16,044 nt of DNA from Tritrichomonas foetus (taxonomy: Eukaryota; Parabasalia; Tritrichomonadida; Tritrichomonadidae), in NCBI GenBank assembly GCA_001839685.1, contig MLAK01001148.1:1-16044 (forward strand), written 5' to 3'. The translations under genes were made by a program, and so were the position numbers. Under the pieces are notes generated by a model. The model did not search any database. It had not been told where the DNA came from and saw nothing but the letters and a program-made list of their open reading frames with translations. Positions 1 to 9,600 of this stretch are shown here, piece by piece (position 1 is the stretch's first letter; the number at the start of each line of letters is the position of its first letter).

Positions 1-9
1 TGGTAGGAC

Positions 10-64
10 AAAGGTTTATGGGATGGTCCCACAAAATCTTTGGGGGACCATTTTGTAAACCTTT
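10..64 (+). repeat. Imperfect inverted repeat / hairpin at the left edge
   Basis: Bases 10-30 and 44-64 form arms of an inverted repeat around a 13-base loop (31-43). The outer block AAAGGTTTA pairs with TAAACCTTT and the inner block ATGGTCCC pairs with GGGACCAT. The four positions between them (19-22 against 52-55) are all G-T/T-G, so a plus-strand RNA could pair continuously over 21 positions using G-U wobbles, whereas as DNA the stem has four mismatches. It is locally richer in G and C than the flanks. It could be a decayed transposon end or MITE-like element, or a structured RNA. The window edge prevents checking what lies outside it. Confidence 0.6.
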
Positions 65-685
65 CATATAGGAGGTTTATCATATTTTCTTCTTCCTGAA
101 AAAACAAAATATTTTATTAATCAGTATCATTTCGGTTTCATCTGTAATTGTTGTATCAGTAATAACTGGATTAATAATATTTTTGGTAAGACACCAGAAA
201 ATATTCTTTGATAAAACACCAATGCTCACGAGTTAAGAAAATTATTAAAACTTTTCTACTGCCAATATTTCTTTAGTTTTCATCTCAAACATTTATTCAT
301 TTGAATAATTCATATCAATCATAATGTATGCTTCACCACTATAAACCAATTGAGTTCACAATTCACAATTCAACTACTGAAATATGGCAACAAGTTTTCA
401 ATGATTATGAGTTAAATTTACATTGTTTTTTTTTCTTTTCTTATGTCTCCAGAATTTCACTTTGCCATCCATTGCATGATTTGCCATTCAAATCATATTT
501 TATAAGCTTTTCCGTCATATTCGATTGTAAACAGAATGCTGCGTTGATTTGACCAAATAGCATCAGAAAAACTTGATAATAACCAAATAACTTTACAAAA
601 AGAAAGAATATTCCAAATACCCTCTGAAAAGATAAAATTTTCTGAAGATTAATAACCAAAGTTTTCGAAAGGAATTTTTCTATCA
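65..685. other. AT-rich intergenic region upstream of the LRR gene
   Basis: There is no convincing gene here. A 74-codon plus-strand frame at 328-552 is low in complexity (an F-rich stretch from a T-run), has no relatives I recognise and no initiator-like motif, so I treat it as chance. The 3' part must hold the promoter of the LRR gene. I searched the last ~130 bases before 686 for the TCA-pyrimidine-(T/A) motif and found none. The closest is TCAAT, which overlaps the start codon. Confidence 0.6.
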
Positions 686-3010
686 ATGGAATCGATTGAC
701 AGCAGCTATACTCCATCAACAATACGCGGTTCATCTCATAAAGTTCTAAAAGTTTTTCGCCAACACATTTCGTCCAAAATCGAACCAGAGATATATTCCG
801 ATTGGGCAAGAAAACCCGGAAGAAAGAGAAAAACCGAATCGCAGCAAACCCGCTTTGTTGTTGCCACCACGGCCGCACTTTATGTTTGCAAGCCGGGCGT
901 CATCACATCAGTCAAAATCGCTCAAACATTTCCATGGATTGCAATCAAAGAATTCGCAGCTGATGATGAAACGCATAGAGTCTCAATCACTTTTTCAACT
1001 GGATCTATCGTTTTAGTTTTTGATGACATCTTAACGGTCGTCGAAAAAATTGTGTCATATTTACGATCAATCCTTCCGTTATATTTTCCAATCAAGTATG
1101 AGCTTCCACCTGAATTTGGCCAGACTATTCCTTTGCCTTCAGCCAGAGTACAAATTGTTGATATTTATATCAGCAAATGTAAAGAAATTGGTCAAATGGT
1201 TGATGCAACATCAATTTCGCTTCTTAGACAAGAAATGCGAATGTTGAAACCTTTTGTAATCGATCGTTCGGTATTAAATGAAAATCAAACTGAAGCAATG
1301 TCAACAGCTTTAATGTATTCGCCTTTAATTAAAGTTGCCAAAATTGGGGGAAAGAATTTCAATCAGCTTTTTTCAAGAGCTGGATCAATTATTTCTTTAA
1401 ATATGGGTATACAAGATTTGGAAATATTTAAGTTTAAATCATCAACACCACAATTCGAATACTTTATAAGAATGATGCAAAGATCAGCCGTTAGCAAACT
1501 TTCATTCACAAACGTGACAATTGACAATAATATGGCAAAATTTCTTGCACAGAATTTGGTCACTCTACCAGTATCTGCTCTTTCTTTTGATAAATGCCAT
1601 TTTGGAAAACATATTCTAGATCAAATTTATTCACAAGTTAAAATCATTTTAAGTTCGATTTCGAATGTAGATCAAAATTCAAAATCAAATAAGAGTCCAT
1701 CAAAATCATCGTCAAATCATAAAAATTCCGAGAGTAATACTGTTGATCCACACGAAGACCATAAAAATGCAAACTTTAAAGAATTATCTGTAAATAATGA
1801 TATAATAGCATCAAGTACACAAATTACAAAACTTGTCAGAATTTGTTGCTCCTATTCTTTAACATCAATTGTTTTAGTTGAGTGCCAACTTGACATTTCT
1901 GAATTCTTCAAAGAGTTGAATAATGCTTCTATCAATTGCCCAATTGCTTTAACTTTAATTGACTTATCTGGAAATCGCTGTAGTCCATCATATACTGGAT
2001 TATATAATCTTCCTACAACTTTAGAAACACTTCGACTTAAACGAACAGTATGGGAAGGAAAAAGTTTACTGACCTTCATGAAAAAGCAAATGTATATGTC
2101 AATGGTAGAAGTTGATTTATCCCGTGCTTACTTCAATGCAAATAGCCAAGTAACTGAATTTTCAGTTGGACTTCCCGAAGAGCCTCCTTCTACATCTATT
2201 CGATCACTTAGATGGGATAATAATCCAATTTTTGTAAAGTTATTGAATTACTTATCAAGGTTGAAGTTTTTACAAAGTTTAACATTGAACAATTGTCAAC
2301 TACCTACAAATGAAAGTGGAAAAAACTTACTTTCAGCATTAGCTGGCTTAGTTTCACGAACTAATCTACAAAGGTTTTCCATTAACAAAACTATGAAGCA
2401 ACATGGAAATAAATTAATGCTTGCATTAAAAGACACTTTAAGTCAACATCAAACATTAACAAGACTTGATTTAAGCGAAAATGAAATTGGTGATGATGGC
2501 TTAACAATATTAAAAGATATTGTTACAGTGAATACTCGTATTTCTCGAATTTCATTTGATAGTTGCAAAGTTACGGTTTATTCATCACTTGTTTCTTTTC
2601 TATCGTATGTTGCTCAACTTCCATATTTGACAACTGTTTCGAAACCAAGGAAAGAAATGAAAAGACTTTCTGAACAATATGGAAAACGGGTTGCCAAAGA
2701 AATCAAAGCTGCATGGGCTCGTGTACTTGAAAAGAAAGCAGGTGCACAAGAAAACCAACATGATGATTCCGCAACAGATTGTTCATTATCAACAACATCA
2801 GCTTTAATTTCATCCGCAACAAATGAAGTTTCAACAGTTGTGAGACAACCACTTGATGCATCTTGGGATATCCAAATTGGTGCTCCTTATGATAATGCTG
2901 TAAATGAATGGGATGCACTTGAACAAAAGTTCTCTTTTGCGAGTTTAACTGGAATAAGTGCAATTAAGACAGTATCGAGTGATAATCTTATCGATTTTGA
3001 AGCAATTTAA
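686..3010 (+). CDS. Leucine-rich-repeat protein with N-terminal PH-like region (CARMIL-like)
   Basis: The protein has 774 residues and no introns are evident. Residues ~15-135 are beta-rich and read like the PH-type domain that opens CARMIL proteins (RFVVATTAALYVCKP, then an amphipathic helix ending near YLRSILP). Residues ~230-650 hold ribonuclease-inhibitor-type leucine-rich repeats; the clearest is LTRLDLSENEIGDDGLTIL at 591-609, with others near 421-431 (LTLIDLSGN), 473-480 and 529-539. A Ser/Asn/Lys-rich low-complexity insert (331-365) interrupts the repeat array. After the LRRs comes a basic helix (653-685) and a Ser/Thr-rich tail ending near WDALEQKFSFASL. CARMILs link the membrane, capping protein and myosin I; here no capping-protein-interaction motif or proline-rich tail is visible, so only the PH-plus-LRR half is supported. 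The first ~350 bases of the gene are richer in G+C than the rest. ATG 686 is the first in-frame ATG; the next genes converge on it from the minus strand. The LRR call is firm, the CARMIL relation is moderate. Confidence 0.85.
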   Translation: MESIDSSYTPSTIRGSSHKVLKVFRQHISSKIEPEIYSDWARKPGRKRKTESQQTRFVVATTAALYVCKPGVITSVKIAQTFPWIAIKEFAADDETHRVSITFSTGSIVLVFDDILTVVEKIVSYLRSILPLYFPIKYELPPEFGQTIPLPSARVQIVDIYISKCKEIGQMVDATSISLLRQEMRMLKPFVIDRSVLNENQTEAMSTALMYSPLIKVAKIGGKNFNQLFSRAGSIISLNMGIQDLEIFKFKSSTPQFEYFIRMMQRSAVSKLSFTNVTIDNNMAKFLAQNLVTLPVSALSFDKCHFGKHILDQIYSQVKIILSSISNVDQNSKSNKSPSKSSSNHKNSESNTVDPHEDHKNANFKELSVNNDIIASSTQITKLVRICCSYSLTSIVLVECQLDISEFFKELNNASINCPIALTLIDLSGNRCSPSYTGLYNLPTTLETLRLKRTVWEGKSLLTFMKKQMYMSMVEVDLSRAYFNANSQVTEFSVGLPEEPPSTSIRSLRWDNNPIFVKLLNYLSRLKFLQSLTLNNCQLPTNESGKNLLSALAGLVSRTNLQRFSINKTMKQHGNKLMLALKDTLSQHQTLTRLDLSENEIGDDGLTILKDIVTVNTRISRISFDSCKVTVYSSLVSFLSYVAQLPYLTTVSKPRKEMKRLSEQYGKRVAKEIKAAWARVLEKKAGAQENQHDDSATDCSLSTTSALISSATNEVSTVVRQPLDASWDIQIGAPYDNAVNEWDALEQKFSFASLTGISAIKTVSSDNLIDFEAI

Positions 3011-3346
3011 GATATTTTTTTATTTTGTAAGTTTCTTTCCTTTCGGATAGTTTGCAAGATATTTTATTTTGTAATTTATATTATTTATGTAATCATAGAT
3101 TTCTTATTTTTATTTATTTTAGTGTATTTGTATATTAAACATCTATTTCTATTTTCCTTTCCTTTTTATTATGACTATTTCTTCATCTATATTTTTAAAA
3201 ACCAAAGTTCTTTATTTTTCAAAATATCATAGTCTCTAAATATCCAGTGATAAAGGCAAATCAACAGAAAAGAGTAGTGTATAAAATGTATTGTCTTTAG
3301 GCACACGAAGACATATAATATATAAAAGAGCAATTTTAGAGGACAA
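3011..3346. other. Convergent intergenic region with two 3' ends
   Basis: This AT-rich spacer separates the convergent LRR (+) and GrpB (-) genes. The LRR stop codon is TAA followed by G, and the first TAAA downstream on the plus strand is at 3136-3139, a possible late polyadenylation signal. On the minus strand a TAAA lies at 3338-3335, about 9 bases after the GrpB stop codon, which fits the trichomonad pattern of a TAAA signal close to the stop. I see no gene here. Confidence 0.5.
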
Positions 3347-3862
3347 CTACATATTATTTTTCCATTTTCTTGCTTCTTCTTCATATTTTTTAACAAAATC
3401 ATTTTTCCCATCACAATATGCATAAATATCTCTTGGAAACTGTTTTGCGAGCTTTTTCTTCAATTCCGCATAATTCTTTGCAATCTTCGGATGGGCTATC
3501 AAGTAATCTCTGAAAGCAAGATGTCTGAATATTTCATCGTCGCTTTCTTTTCCAAATACATGAATTTGATGCGTTCGATGAACTTCTCCTTTTTTGAAAA
3601 ATCTTCTTTTGGCGATTCCATGCTCGCCACAGCAGATGTAACCAAGCCCTTCAAAAAGGGGGTTATATTGATCAACCAGTTCTACATCAGTAACAACAAC
3701 AAGCATATCAATGACTGGCTTTGCAGAAAGACCAGGGACTGATGTGCTCCCAATGTGATGGATATCTACAAAAATATCTTTTAGAATTTCTTTTATTTTA
3801 GCAGACTCTTTCTTATATTCATCAGTCCATTCTGGACGGTATTCAACAACCTCAACAATCAT
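3347..3862 (-). CDS. GrpB/UPF0157 family protein (nucleotidyltransferase fold)
   Basis: The product has 171 residues, the usual length of a stand-alone GrpB/UPF0157 protein. It opens with VEYRPEWTDEY, the typical N-terminal [VI]xYxPxW motif, followed at residues 35-52 by HHIGSTSVPGLSAKPVID, the family's defining HxGSTxxxGLxxKPxID block, which is the nucleotidyltransferase GS...D signature. A second family block is RTHQIHVF near residue 97. The C-terminal half (FRHLAFRDYLIAHP...) is the usual alpha-helical end, also found fused to dephospho-CoA kinase in some bacteria. The biochemical role of the family is unsettled. Two in-frame ATGs lie further upstream (3880 and 3943). I prefer 3862 because the family homology begins there and an initiator-like TCACA sits 10 bases before it, between the two nearer ATGs. 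The family is mainly bacterial, so lateral transfer into this protist lineage is likely but inferred. Confidence 0.88.
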   Translation of the reverse strand: MIVEVVEYRPEWTDEYKKESAKIKEILKDIFVDIHHIGSTSVPGLSAKPVIDMLVVVTDVELVDQYNPLFEGLGYICCGEHGIAKRRFFKKGEVHRTHQIHVFGKESDDEIFRHLAFRDYLIAHPKIAKNYAELKKKLAKQFPRDIYAYCDGKNDFVKKYEEEARKWKNNM

Positions 3863-3869
3863 TCGCTCA

Positions 3870-3874
3870 TGTGA
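3870..3874 (-). promoter_or_regulatory. Initiator-like element for the GrpB gene
   Basis: The minus strand reads TCACA here, matching the trichomonad initiator TCA-pyrimidine-(T/A). Its A, at 3872, would be +1 and the preferred ATG (3862) would begin at +11. This would give a very short leader, as is normal in trichomonads, and would exclude the upstream ATG at 3880. The motif is only 5 bases long and can occur by chance. A weaker TCACC at 3897-3893 precedes the alternative ATG. Confidence 0.4.
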
Positions 3875-4405
3875 AAGCATAGATCGAGGAAAGGTGATTA
3901 AGAAAAAGTCAGATTTATTATAAACTTGTGAAAATTCAATCACTATTCAATTATAAAACTATGAATATCTCTGTATATTATTGGAAAATATCAAGATAAT
4001 CATAAAAACAATGATAAATAACAAAATTTTTATCAAAATTATTCTTAATATTTAAAAGGCTAACAATATAAAATTAATCAAATATTGACATCCGATGAAA
4101 TTGTTGCACTTTTTACATTAATAAAGAACTCATGAAAGAGAAACAAGATAGAATGAATTACAAAACTAAATAACATTTTAATGTATAATTAATCAATGAA
4201 GATGCTTTCAGAAAAAAAGCAGCTTTCATTGCATATTGTCAAACAAATGTGGCATAAAGATACAAAACAAAACAAAAGAGGCACGAAGCCTTAATTCAAA
4301 AAAAAGTTCACAAAAAGAAATCTCTTCTTTTTTGACTTTTTCTGAAGTTTCTTATTTGACCATTTTTGCACAGAAAAACATTCAGATAAGTAACTTTTTG
4401 AATCC
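3875..4405. other. AT-rich intergenic region between GrpB and RING genes
   Basis: This region holds the upstream DNA of the GrpB gene and the 3' flank of the RING gene, both on the minus strand. There is no credible ORF. No TAAA signal follows the RING stop within about 100 bases on the minus strand, so the 3' end of that transcript cannot be placed. Confidence 0.5.
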
Positions 4406-5545
4406 TTAGAAAGGACATAGCATCACCACCATTGGGATGATTCCATCTGCGCCGTCAACTTCGCGTGCTTGAGCAACACTTGCACGGCACATTGGACAGC
4501 TTGGGTGATCCTTGATCCAGCGGAAGAGGCAATCTGAACAAAAAACATGACCGCACTCGGCAAGTCTGACTGGATCTTGAGGATCTGTTAGACAAATCGA
4601 GCAGACCTCTTCAATTTTCTTCGGTTGAATTTCACCTTCAATTTCACCTTTTGCGCTTTCCTGAGAATCTTCAATTTTCCATTCACCATTTTCATCACAG
4701 GGGCAGCCGGGGTCAGAATCATATCTACTATTCATCAGTTCAGAATGCGCGCGAGTCTGCTGGCCCCCCTTCTTCTTCTTCTTTTCATCATCGGCGATAT
4801 GATTGCACACAGAAAAAGTGGAGGCCTCATAGTTGATGTGGATGATTTTGATGTTCATATTGTGCGCGTAGTCGGCAATTGTAGACCACAGGTCAATTAG
4901 GAGGAAGCCGTTAAAACAGATTTTGAAAAATATGTAGAAGTATAAATAAATTCTCGAGTGGAGGACCGCCTGGGAAGAGAAGTAGCCAAACCAAAGGGGC
5001 GCCAAAGTGATCTGCCGCACAAAAAGCGCCAGTTTTAAGATTATTCCGAATAGCCCCTGTTTGACCTTTTGGAGGTGCCTTCTTTGAGAGGCCAAATATG
5101 TTTTGATAAGATTGAGAAGGCCAAAAAACAAATTCGATGTAAAATACGACTTCAATAAAATATCTAAGAAATTATAATCATTATTTGGGAAGAAGTTCGT
5201 GAAAATGGAACTCAGTGAAACCACGATTGATACTGAATATAGAAAAATGTTGCTCTGGAAGAAATTTGGCTTTTTATCATCTTCTAGAAATATCTTCTCA
5301 AAAACTGCCTTTTCGACTTTTTTGACGGCATCACAAACAACAACAATCGAAACCAAAGCAAGGGCGCGGCCTTCGAGAAGCTTGTGGGTCATCAAAATGA
5401 GGATCGCTGAAACGTAATAGGGAAAAGGTTGATTGTAGTTGATATTTGGATGTCCGAACATCTTTTCTTGAGTATGCTGATCGATTCGAGCGGTGAAAAC
5501 GTGTTGACTTGACATTCGTGGGAGAGAGTGAGATTCTTGCTCCAT
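4406..5545 (-). CDS. Multi-pass membrane RING-finger protein (RNFT-like E3 ubiquitin ligase)
   Basis: The product has 379 residues. About five to six hydrophobic segments lie between residues ~43 and 216 (clearest near 101-118, 130-150, 163-182 and 198-219). A charged linker with a KKKKK run (~254-259) and an acidic patch follows. The C-terminus is a complete C3HC4 RING (315-353): CSIC, ECGH, CSDC and CPMC supply all eight zinc ligands. This order, with the VRQITLAPLWFGYF segment before the last membrane helix, resembles RNFT1/RNFT2-type membrane E3 ligases, which act at the endoplasmic reticulum in ubiquitin-dependent degradation. The RING would face the cytosol. A longer frame starts at a TTG (5548); the first ATG is 5545, placed at +19 from a good initiator. 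The RING end and the extreme 5' end are GC-richer than the AT-rich membrane part. RING identity is firm; the RNFT relation is moderate. Confidence 0.88.
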   Translation of the reverse strand: MEQESHSLPRMSSQHVFTARIDQHTQEKMFGHPNINYNQPFPYYVSAILILMTHKLLEGRALALVSIVVVCDAVKKVEKAVFEKIFLEDDKKPNFFQSNIFLYSVSIVVSLSSIFTNFFPNNDYNFLDILLKSYFTSNLFFGLLNLIKTYLASQRRHLQKVKQGLFGIILKLALFVRQITLAPLWFGYFSSQAVLHSRIYLYFYIFFKICFNGFLLIDLWSTIADYAHNMNIKIIHINYEASTFSVCNHIADDEKKKKKGGQQTRAHSELMNSRYDSDPGCPCDENGEWKIEDSQESAKGEIEGEIQPKKIEEVCSICLTDPQDPVRLAECGHVFCSDCLFRWIKDHPSCPMCRASVAQAREVDGADGIIPMVVMLCPF

Positions 5546-5560
5546 CAAGTCAACAGAAAA

Positions 5561-5565
5561 AGTGA
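5561..5565 (-). promoter_or_regulatory. Initiator-like element for the RING gene
   Basis: The minus strand reads TCACT, an exact match to TCA-pyrimidine-(T/A). Taking the A at 5563 as +1, the ATG at 5545 begins at +19, within the usual leader length of trichomonad genes. It excludes any longer upstream start. Confidence 0.55.
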
Positions 5566-6660
5566 TATTATACTATGAAAAAGTTAATAACTTTTGTAAA
5601 ATTACAATTTGATATAAAAATTTTGAAAACCCTATCTAATTCTATCAAACGAGACAATCTTAAACTCTAAATCTTTAGTTTTCAAGCCCTGAAAAATGCG
5701 ATATAAGCCTTTCTTTCCAATCTTTCGTTGTAATTTTTATGTGTGTAATATATTGAAAAAGTGGAAACCTATGTCATAATTTGTATGAATCTGATATTTG
5801 AATCCAATAATTTGATAATGTAACGATTCTTATTTATGAATTTCTTAGAAAAGTTCTTTGAAAAATAACTGCTAATGACCACGAAAAGTTGTCAATAAAT
5901 CAATTAACACTTCTTGATAGAATTTTTGAAAACTATGATTCGATAATGAATTCAATTTTGATAATGAAGATTCTATCAATTAAATTAATCAAAATGTCGA
6001 GTAAATAATTTCCCATTATCTCGATCAAAAATTATATTCATTTCATATAAATCAGATAGATATATCTTAATTAATAGATAGAAGTATAATATTATTTAAA
6101 TCATCATAAAAATGCAACAACATATCTAGTTTCACTGTATCAGAAATCCAATGTTGATATAAATTTATAAATGATTCAAATGAAATTGCTGCATTCAAAA
6201 AATAATTGTTATGAGGATGATCGATTTTTATCTTCTCAAAAAAAGCCACTTTTCTTGAACGAATAAATACGAATTTCTCCCTAAATAAAGAATACTTTGT
6301 GATTTAAATCCAGAATTTCCTATTTCCTTAATAATTAAATTTAATATAATCATAATTTGAAAAAAATCATTATAGTCAACCATAATCTGATTGATTCGAA
6401 AAGGCGGATTTATCGTTTTCTCTCAGACCAACTATCTTATTTTATATTTGCATATGTATAAATTCATTGATTGATAATTATTCATTGAAATTACATCTTT
6501 TTTCATCACATTCAATAATTGGAGAATCACACCAAAAAAAGAAATATTTAATCAGAAATTGCAGATGTTGAATCAAAATTCATAAATAAATAAATAAAAG
6601 ATAAATAAGAAAATCCAAAAATGTAAAATTATGAATAACACTTATATAATTTAAATAATA
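5566..6660. other. Intergenic region between RING and giant Sel1 gene
   Basis: About 1.1 kb of AT-rich DNA with the RING promoter region at its left and the 3' flank of the giant gene at its right. On the minus strand TAAA at 6653-6650 lies 8 bases after the giant gene's stop codon and is the likely polyadenylation signal. The only coding-like stretch is the remnant described at 6067-6303. Confidence 0.5.
6067..6303 (-). pseudogene. Possible relic reading frame, weakly BTB-like
   Basis: A minus-strand frame is open for 78 codons from just after a stop at 6306-6304 to a stop at 6069-6067, but has no ATG at its start; the first methionine is deep inside. The peptide runs FVFIRSRKVAFFEKIKIDHP... 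and then FESFINLYQHWISD... and DDLNNIILL. The spacing of hydrophobics loosely resembles the end of BTB/POZ domains, which are abundant in trichomonads. No continuation was found upstream. It may be a 5'-truncated gene remnant or simply chance in AT-rich DNA. I do not recognise it with confidence. Confidence 0.2.
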
Positions 6661-9600
6661 TTATTTTGGTAAAACATCAAATAAAGAACCAGAAAGCTGA
6701 AGATATCGTTGATATGCTTCAGAGTGTCCTGATTCTGCCGCTCTCAAATAAAATGCTGTTGCTTTTTGAATATTTTGTGATACTCCAATTCCAGATTCAT
6801 AAAAATTCGCCAAACTAAACAATGCTTCAGGAAATTCAAATTCAGCTGCCTGCTCATAAAGCTTAATTGCTTTTCCTATTTTTTCTTCATTCACTTCTCC
6901 TTTTTCGTAAAACTTAGCAAGATTGCACATTCCTTCAGCACTTCCTTGATCAGCCGCATATTGATACAATTCAATAGCTTTTTGACTGTCTTCTTGAGTT
7001 CCAATTCCATTTTCATAATAAAGCCCTAAACTTACAATAGCATCAATATCATCTAGTTTTGCAGCTTCTTTAAGTAAATTAAAGGCTGCTTCATAATCTT
7101 GATCAAGGCCCTCACCATTTTGGTAACATACTGCTAAATTATACATAGCTTTAGTATTACCTTTTTCAGCTAATTGCCTAAATGTCTTAATGGCTTTTTC
7201 TTTATCAATTTCTACACCTTCACCGTTTAAATAAAAGCAAGCTAAAGTGATCATTGCATATTCATGTTCTTGTGCAGCAGCTTTCTTGTAAAGTTCAAGT
7301 GCTTTGCCTTCATTTCGTGTCACAGTTTGGCCAGTTGAATACAATTCAGCTAAAGAAAATTGTGCATCAGCATTTCCTAAATCAGCTGATTCTTCTAGAT
7401 ATTCAACTGCAAGACTTGGATCTTTTTCAACAAACTCTCCAACCATGTAACAATTGGAAAGATTATAAAGTGCAATAGAATTTCCTTGTTCAGCTGATTT
7501 GCGATATAATTCTATCGATCGTTGATAATCATGATCAATATTTTCATTTAAATGATACATGGACGCTAATATACATTGTGCTTCAGGATCATTAAGTTCC
7601 GCGGATTTCTCAAACAGTTGGATTGCCTTATGTATGTCTTTTTCGACACCGTTTCCTTTCTTGTAACAAACAGCTAAACAATTAATAGCATTTGTATAAT
7701 TCAAATCTGCAGATTTAGTATAATATTCAATAGCTTTGGCTTGATCTTTTTCAACACCGAACCCATTTTCATAAAAGAACGCAACGTTAAATAGTGCATA
7801 TTGATTATTCGTTTCAGATGATTTCAAAAACCATTTGAATGATTCTTTATAATTAATTTTAGTAATGAGACCTTGGAAATTAATAACACCGTTAAAGTAT
7901 TCATATAAATGAATTCCTTTATTTGCCATATTATTGATATATTTCACATCACAACGGTTATTTGTTTGATTATTTTGCATAATTTTTTGTTTTTTAATTA
8001 ATTCTTCAATCACTTTGGTGTTAGCTGTTTTGAAATATGCTTTGTTTTTAACTAAATAGTTTAGAATATAGTATGAGCTTGTTTTAGTTTTCTTTTCTTT
8101 CGATAAAAGAAGTTTTAGCAAGTTATAAATTGGTCCAATTTTATATGATTGGCGTGGAATTAAATTATTTTCTATTTTATCAAATAATTCAAAGATATTT
8201 GACTGCGATATCAAGCTCAAATCATTTGTAACTAATTCATAAATCAAAGCACCAAAAGCATAAATATCAGTTTGGAATGATATTTTTTCATTTCGTACTT
8301 CTTCTTCGGTTTTAATTCGGTTTGTGGAAATAGAAACAAATATATCTTTATCTGGATTATATTTACATGCTTTGGTAAAATTACCAATAAAAACTTCATA
8401 ATTATAATTCACCCAAATACTTGACAGTTTGATATCTTGGTGAACTATTCCAATAGAATGAAGATAATCAATTCCATTAATTATTTGAATTATGATTAAA
8501 GTTTTTTCGGTATCATTTAGTTCTTTTCTTTTTAGCAATTCTTGGAGATTTCCAAATCCCATATAATCAAAGAAAAGCATTTTGTGTGAATCACAAAATC
8601 CGTAACAAAATATAACATTAGGAATTAGGCCAATAGCAGAAAAGTTCTTTTTATCACTTAAATACATCTCTTCCACGAAATATTCTTTCACTGCAAATAA
8701 TTTTCCATTTTGTTTAGAAACAGCCAAAGAAACTTTCCCTGAAACACCTGTACCAAGTTTATGTAAATAAATATAATCTTCATACTTTTGTTTACAAAAT
8801 TCTTTCTTCTCAATTTCAGTTTCATGATCTTGGTTTTCATCATTTATTTCGTTTAAATTAGATGAATAAATGATTCTTGGCTGATTTGGCTGTTCATTGA
8901 ATAAAGTGTGCGGGAAATCATGGAGCAAAAGATAATAGGCCATTGCTACATCTTTGGTCTCGTGAATGAAATTATCAAACATGCATTTCTCTCCCTTTTC
9001 TTCATCATCTTTTCCTTTTGGATATAAATGTTTTGAAAGTAAAGAAATATCATTTCGAATAATCTCTTCGTTTTTTTGATCAGTTTCAAAACTAGGAATT
9101 ATTTTCTTTAACTTTTCTGAATCCTCTTGTGTCAATGGGAATATTTTGGTCACAGTTGTGTTAAAGTTAATCATTTTTTGTTCAAATAATTTGGAAACAG
9201 AATCTTCATTTAAATCAACAAAATTCAAGAAATAATTTTCACAACAAATTTGAACAGATTTATTATTGTATTTATTTGAAAAGTGAATTACAATTAATGG
9301 ACCAATTACCAATGAATAGCGAACATAAAATGAAAAGTATTCAAAATCGGTAATAATTACACATTTCTTGCTAAACCCCCAAAAATAATTAAGATCATAA
9401 ATGCAATTTGTATAATTACCTAAAAAAATTGGAATATGTTTTGCATTTATTTTTAATTGTGCACAGTAAAGGGAAATAATAAATTTTGCATCGGAATTTC
9501 CATTATTTGCTAAATCATAATACAATTCAATTGATTTATTTATATTTCTCTCTGTACCTTTTCCAGTTTCATAACAAACTGCTAAGACAAATTGTGCATC

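Noticed and set aside
328..552. 74-codon plus-strand frame
   Set aside because: F-run from a T-tract, no initiator motif and no recognisable family.
441..878. 145-codon minus-strand frame overlapping the start of the LRR gene
   Set aside because: It lies mostly antisense to the LRR coding start and has shadow-like F/L-rich composition; no motif or promoter supports it.
2703..2963. 86-codon minus-strand frame inside the LRR gene
   Set aside because: His/Leu/Gln-rich antisense shadow of the LRR 3' end.
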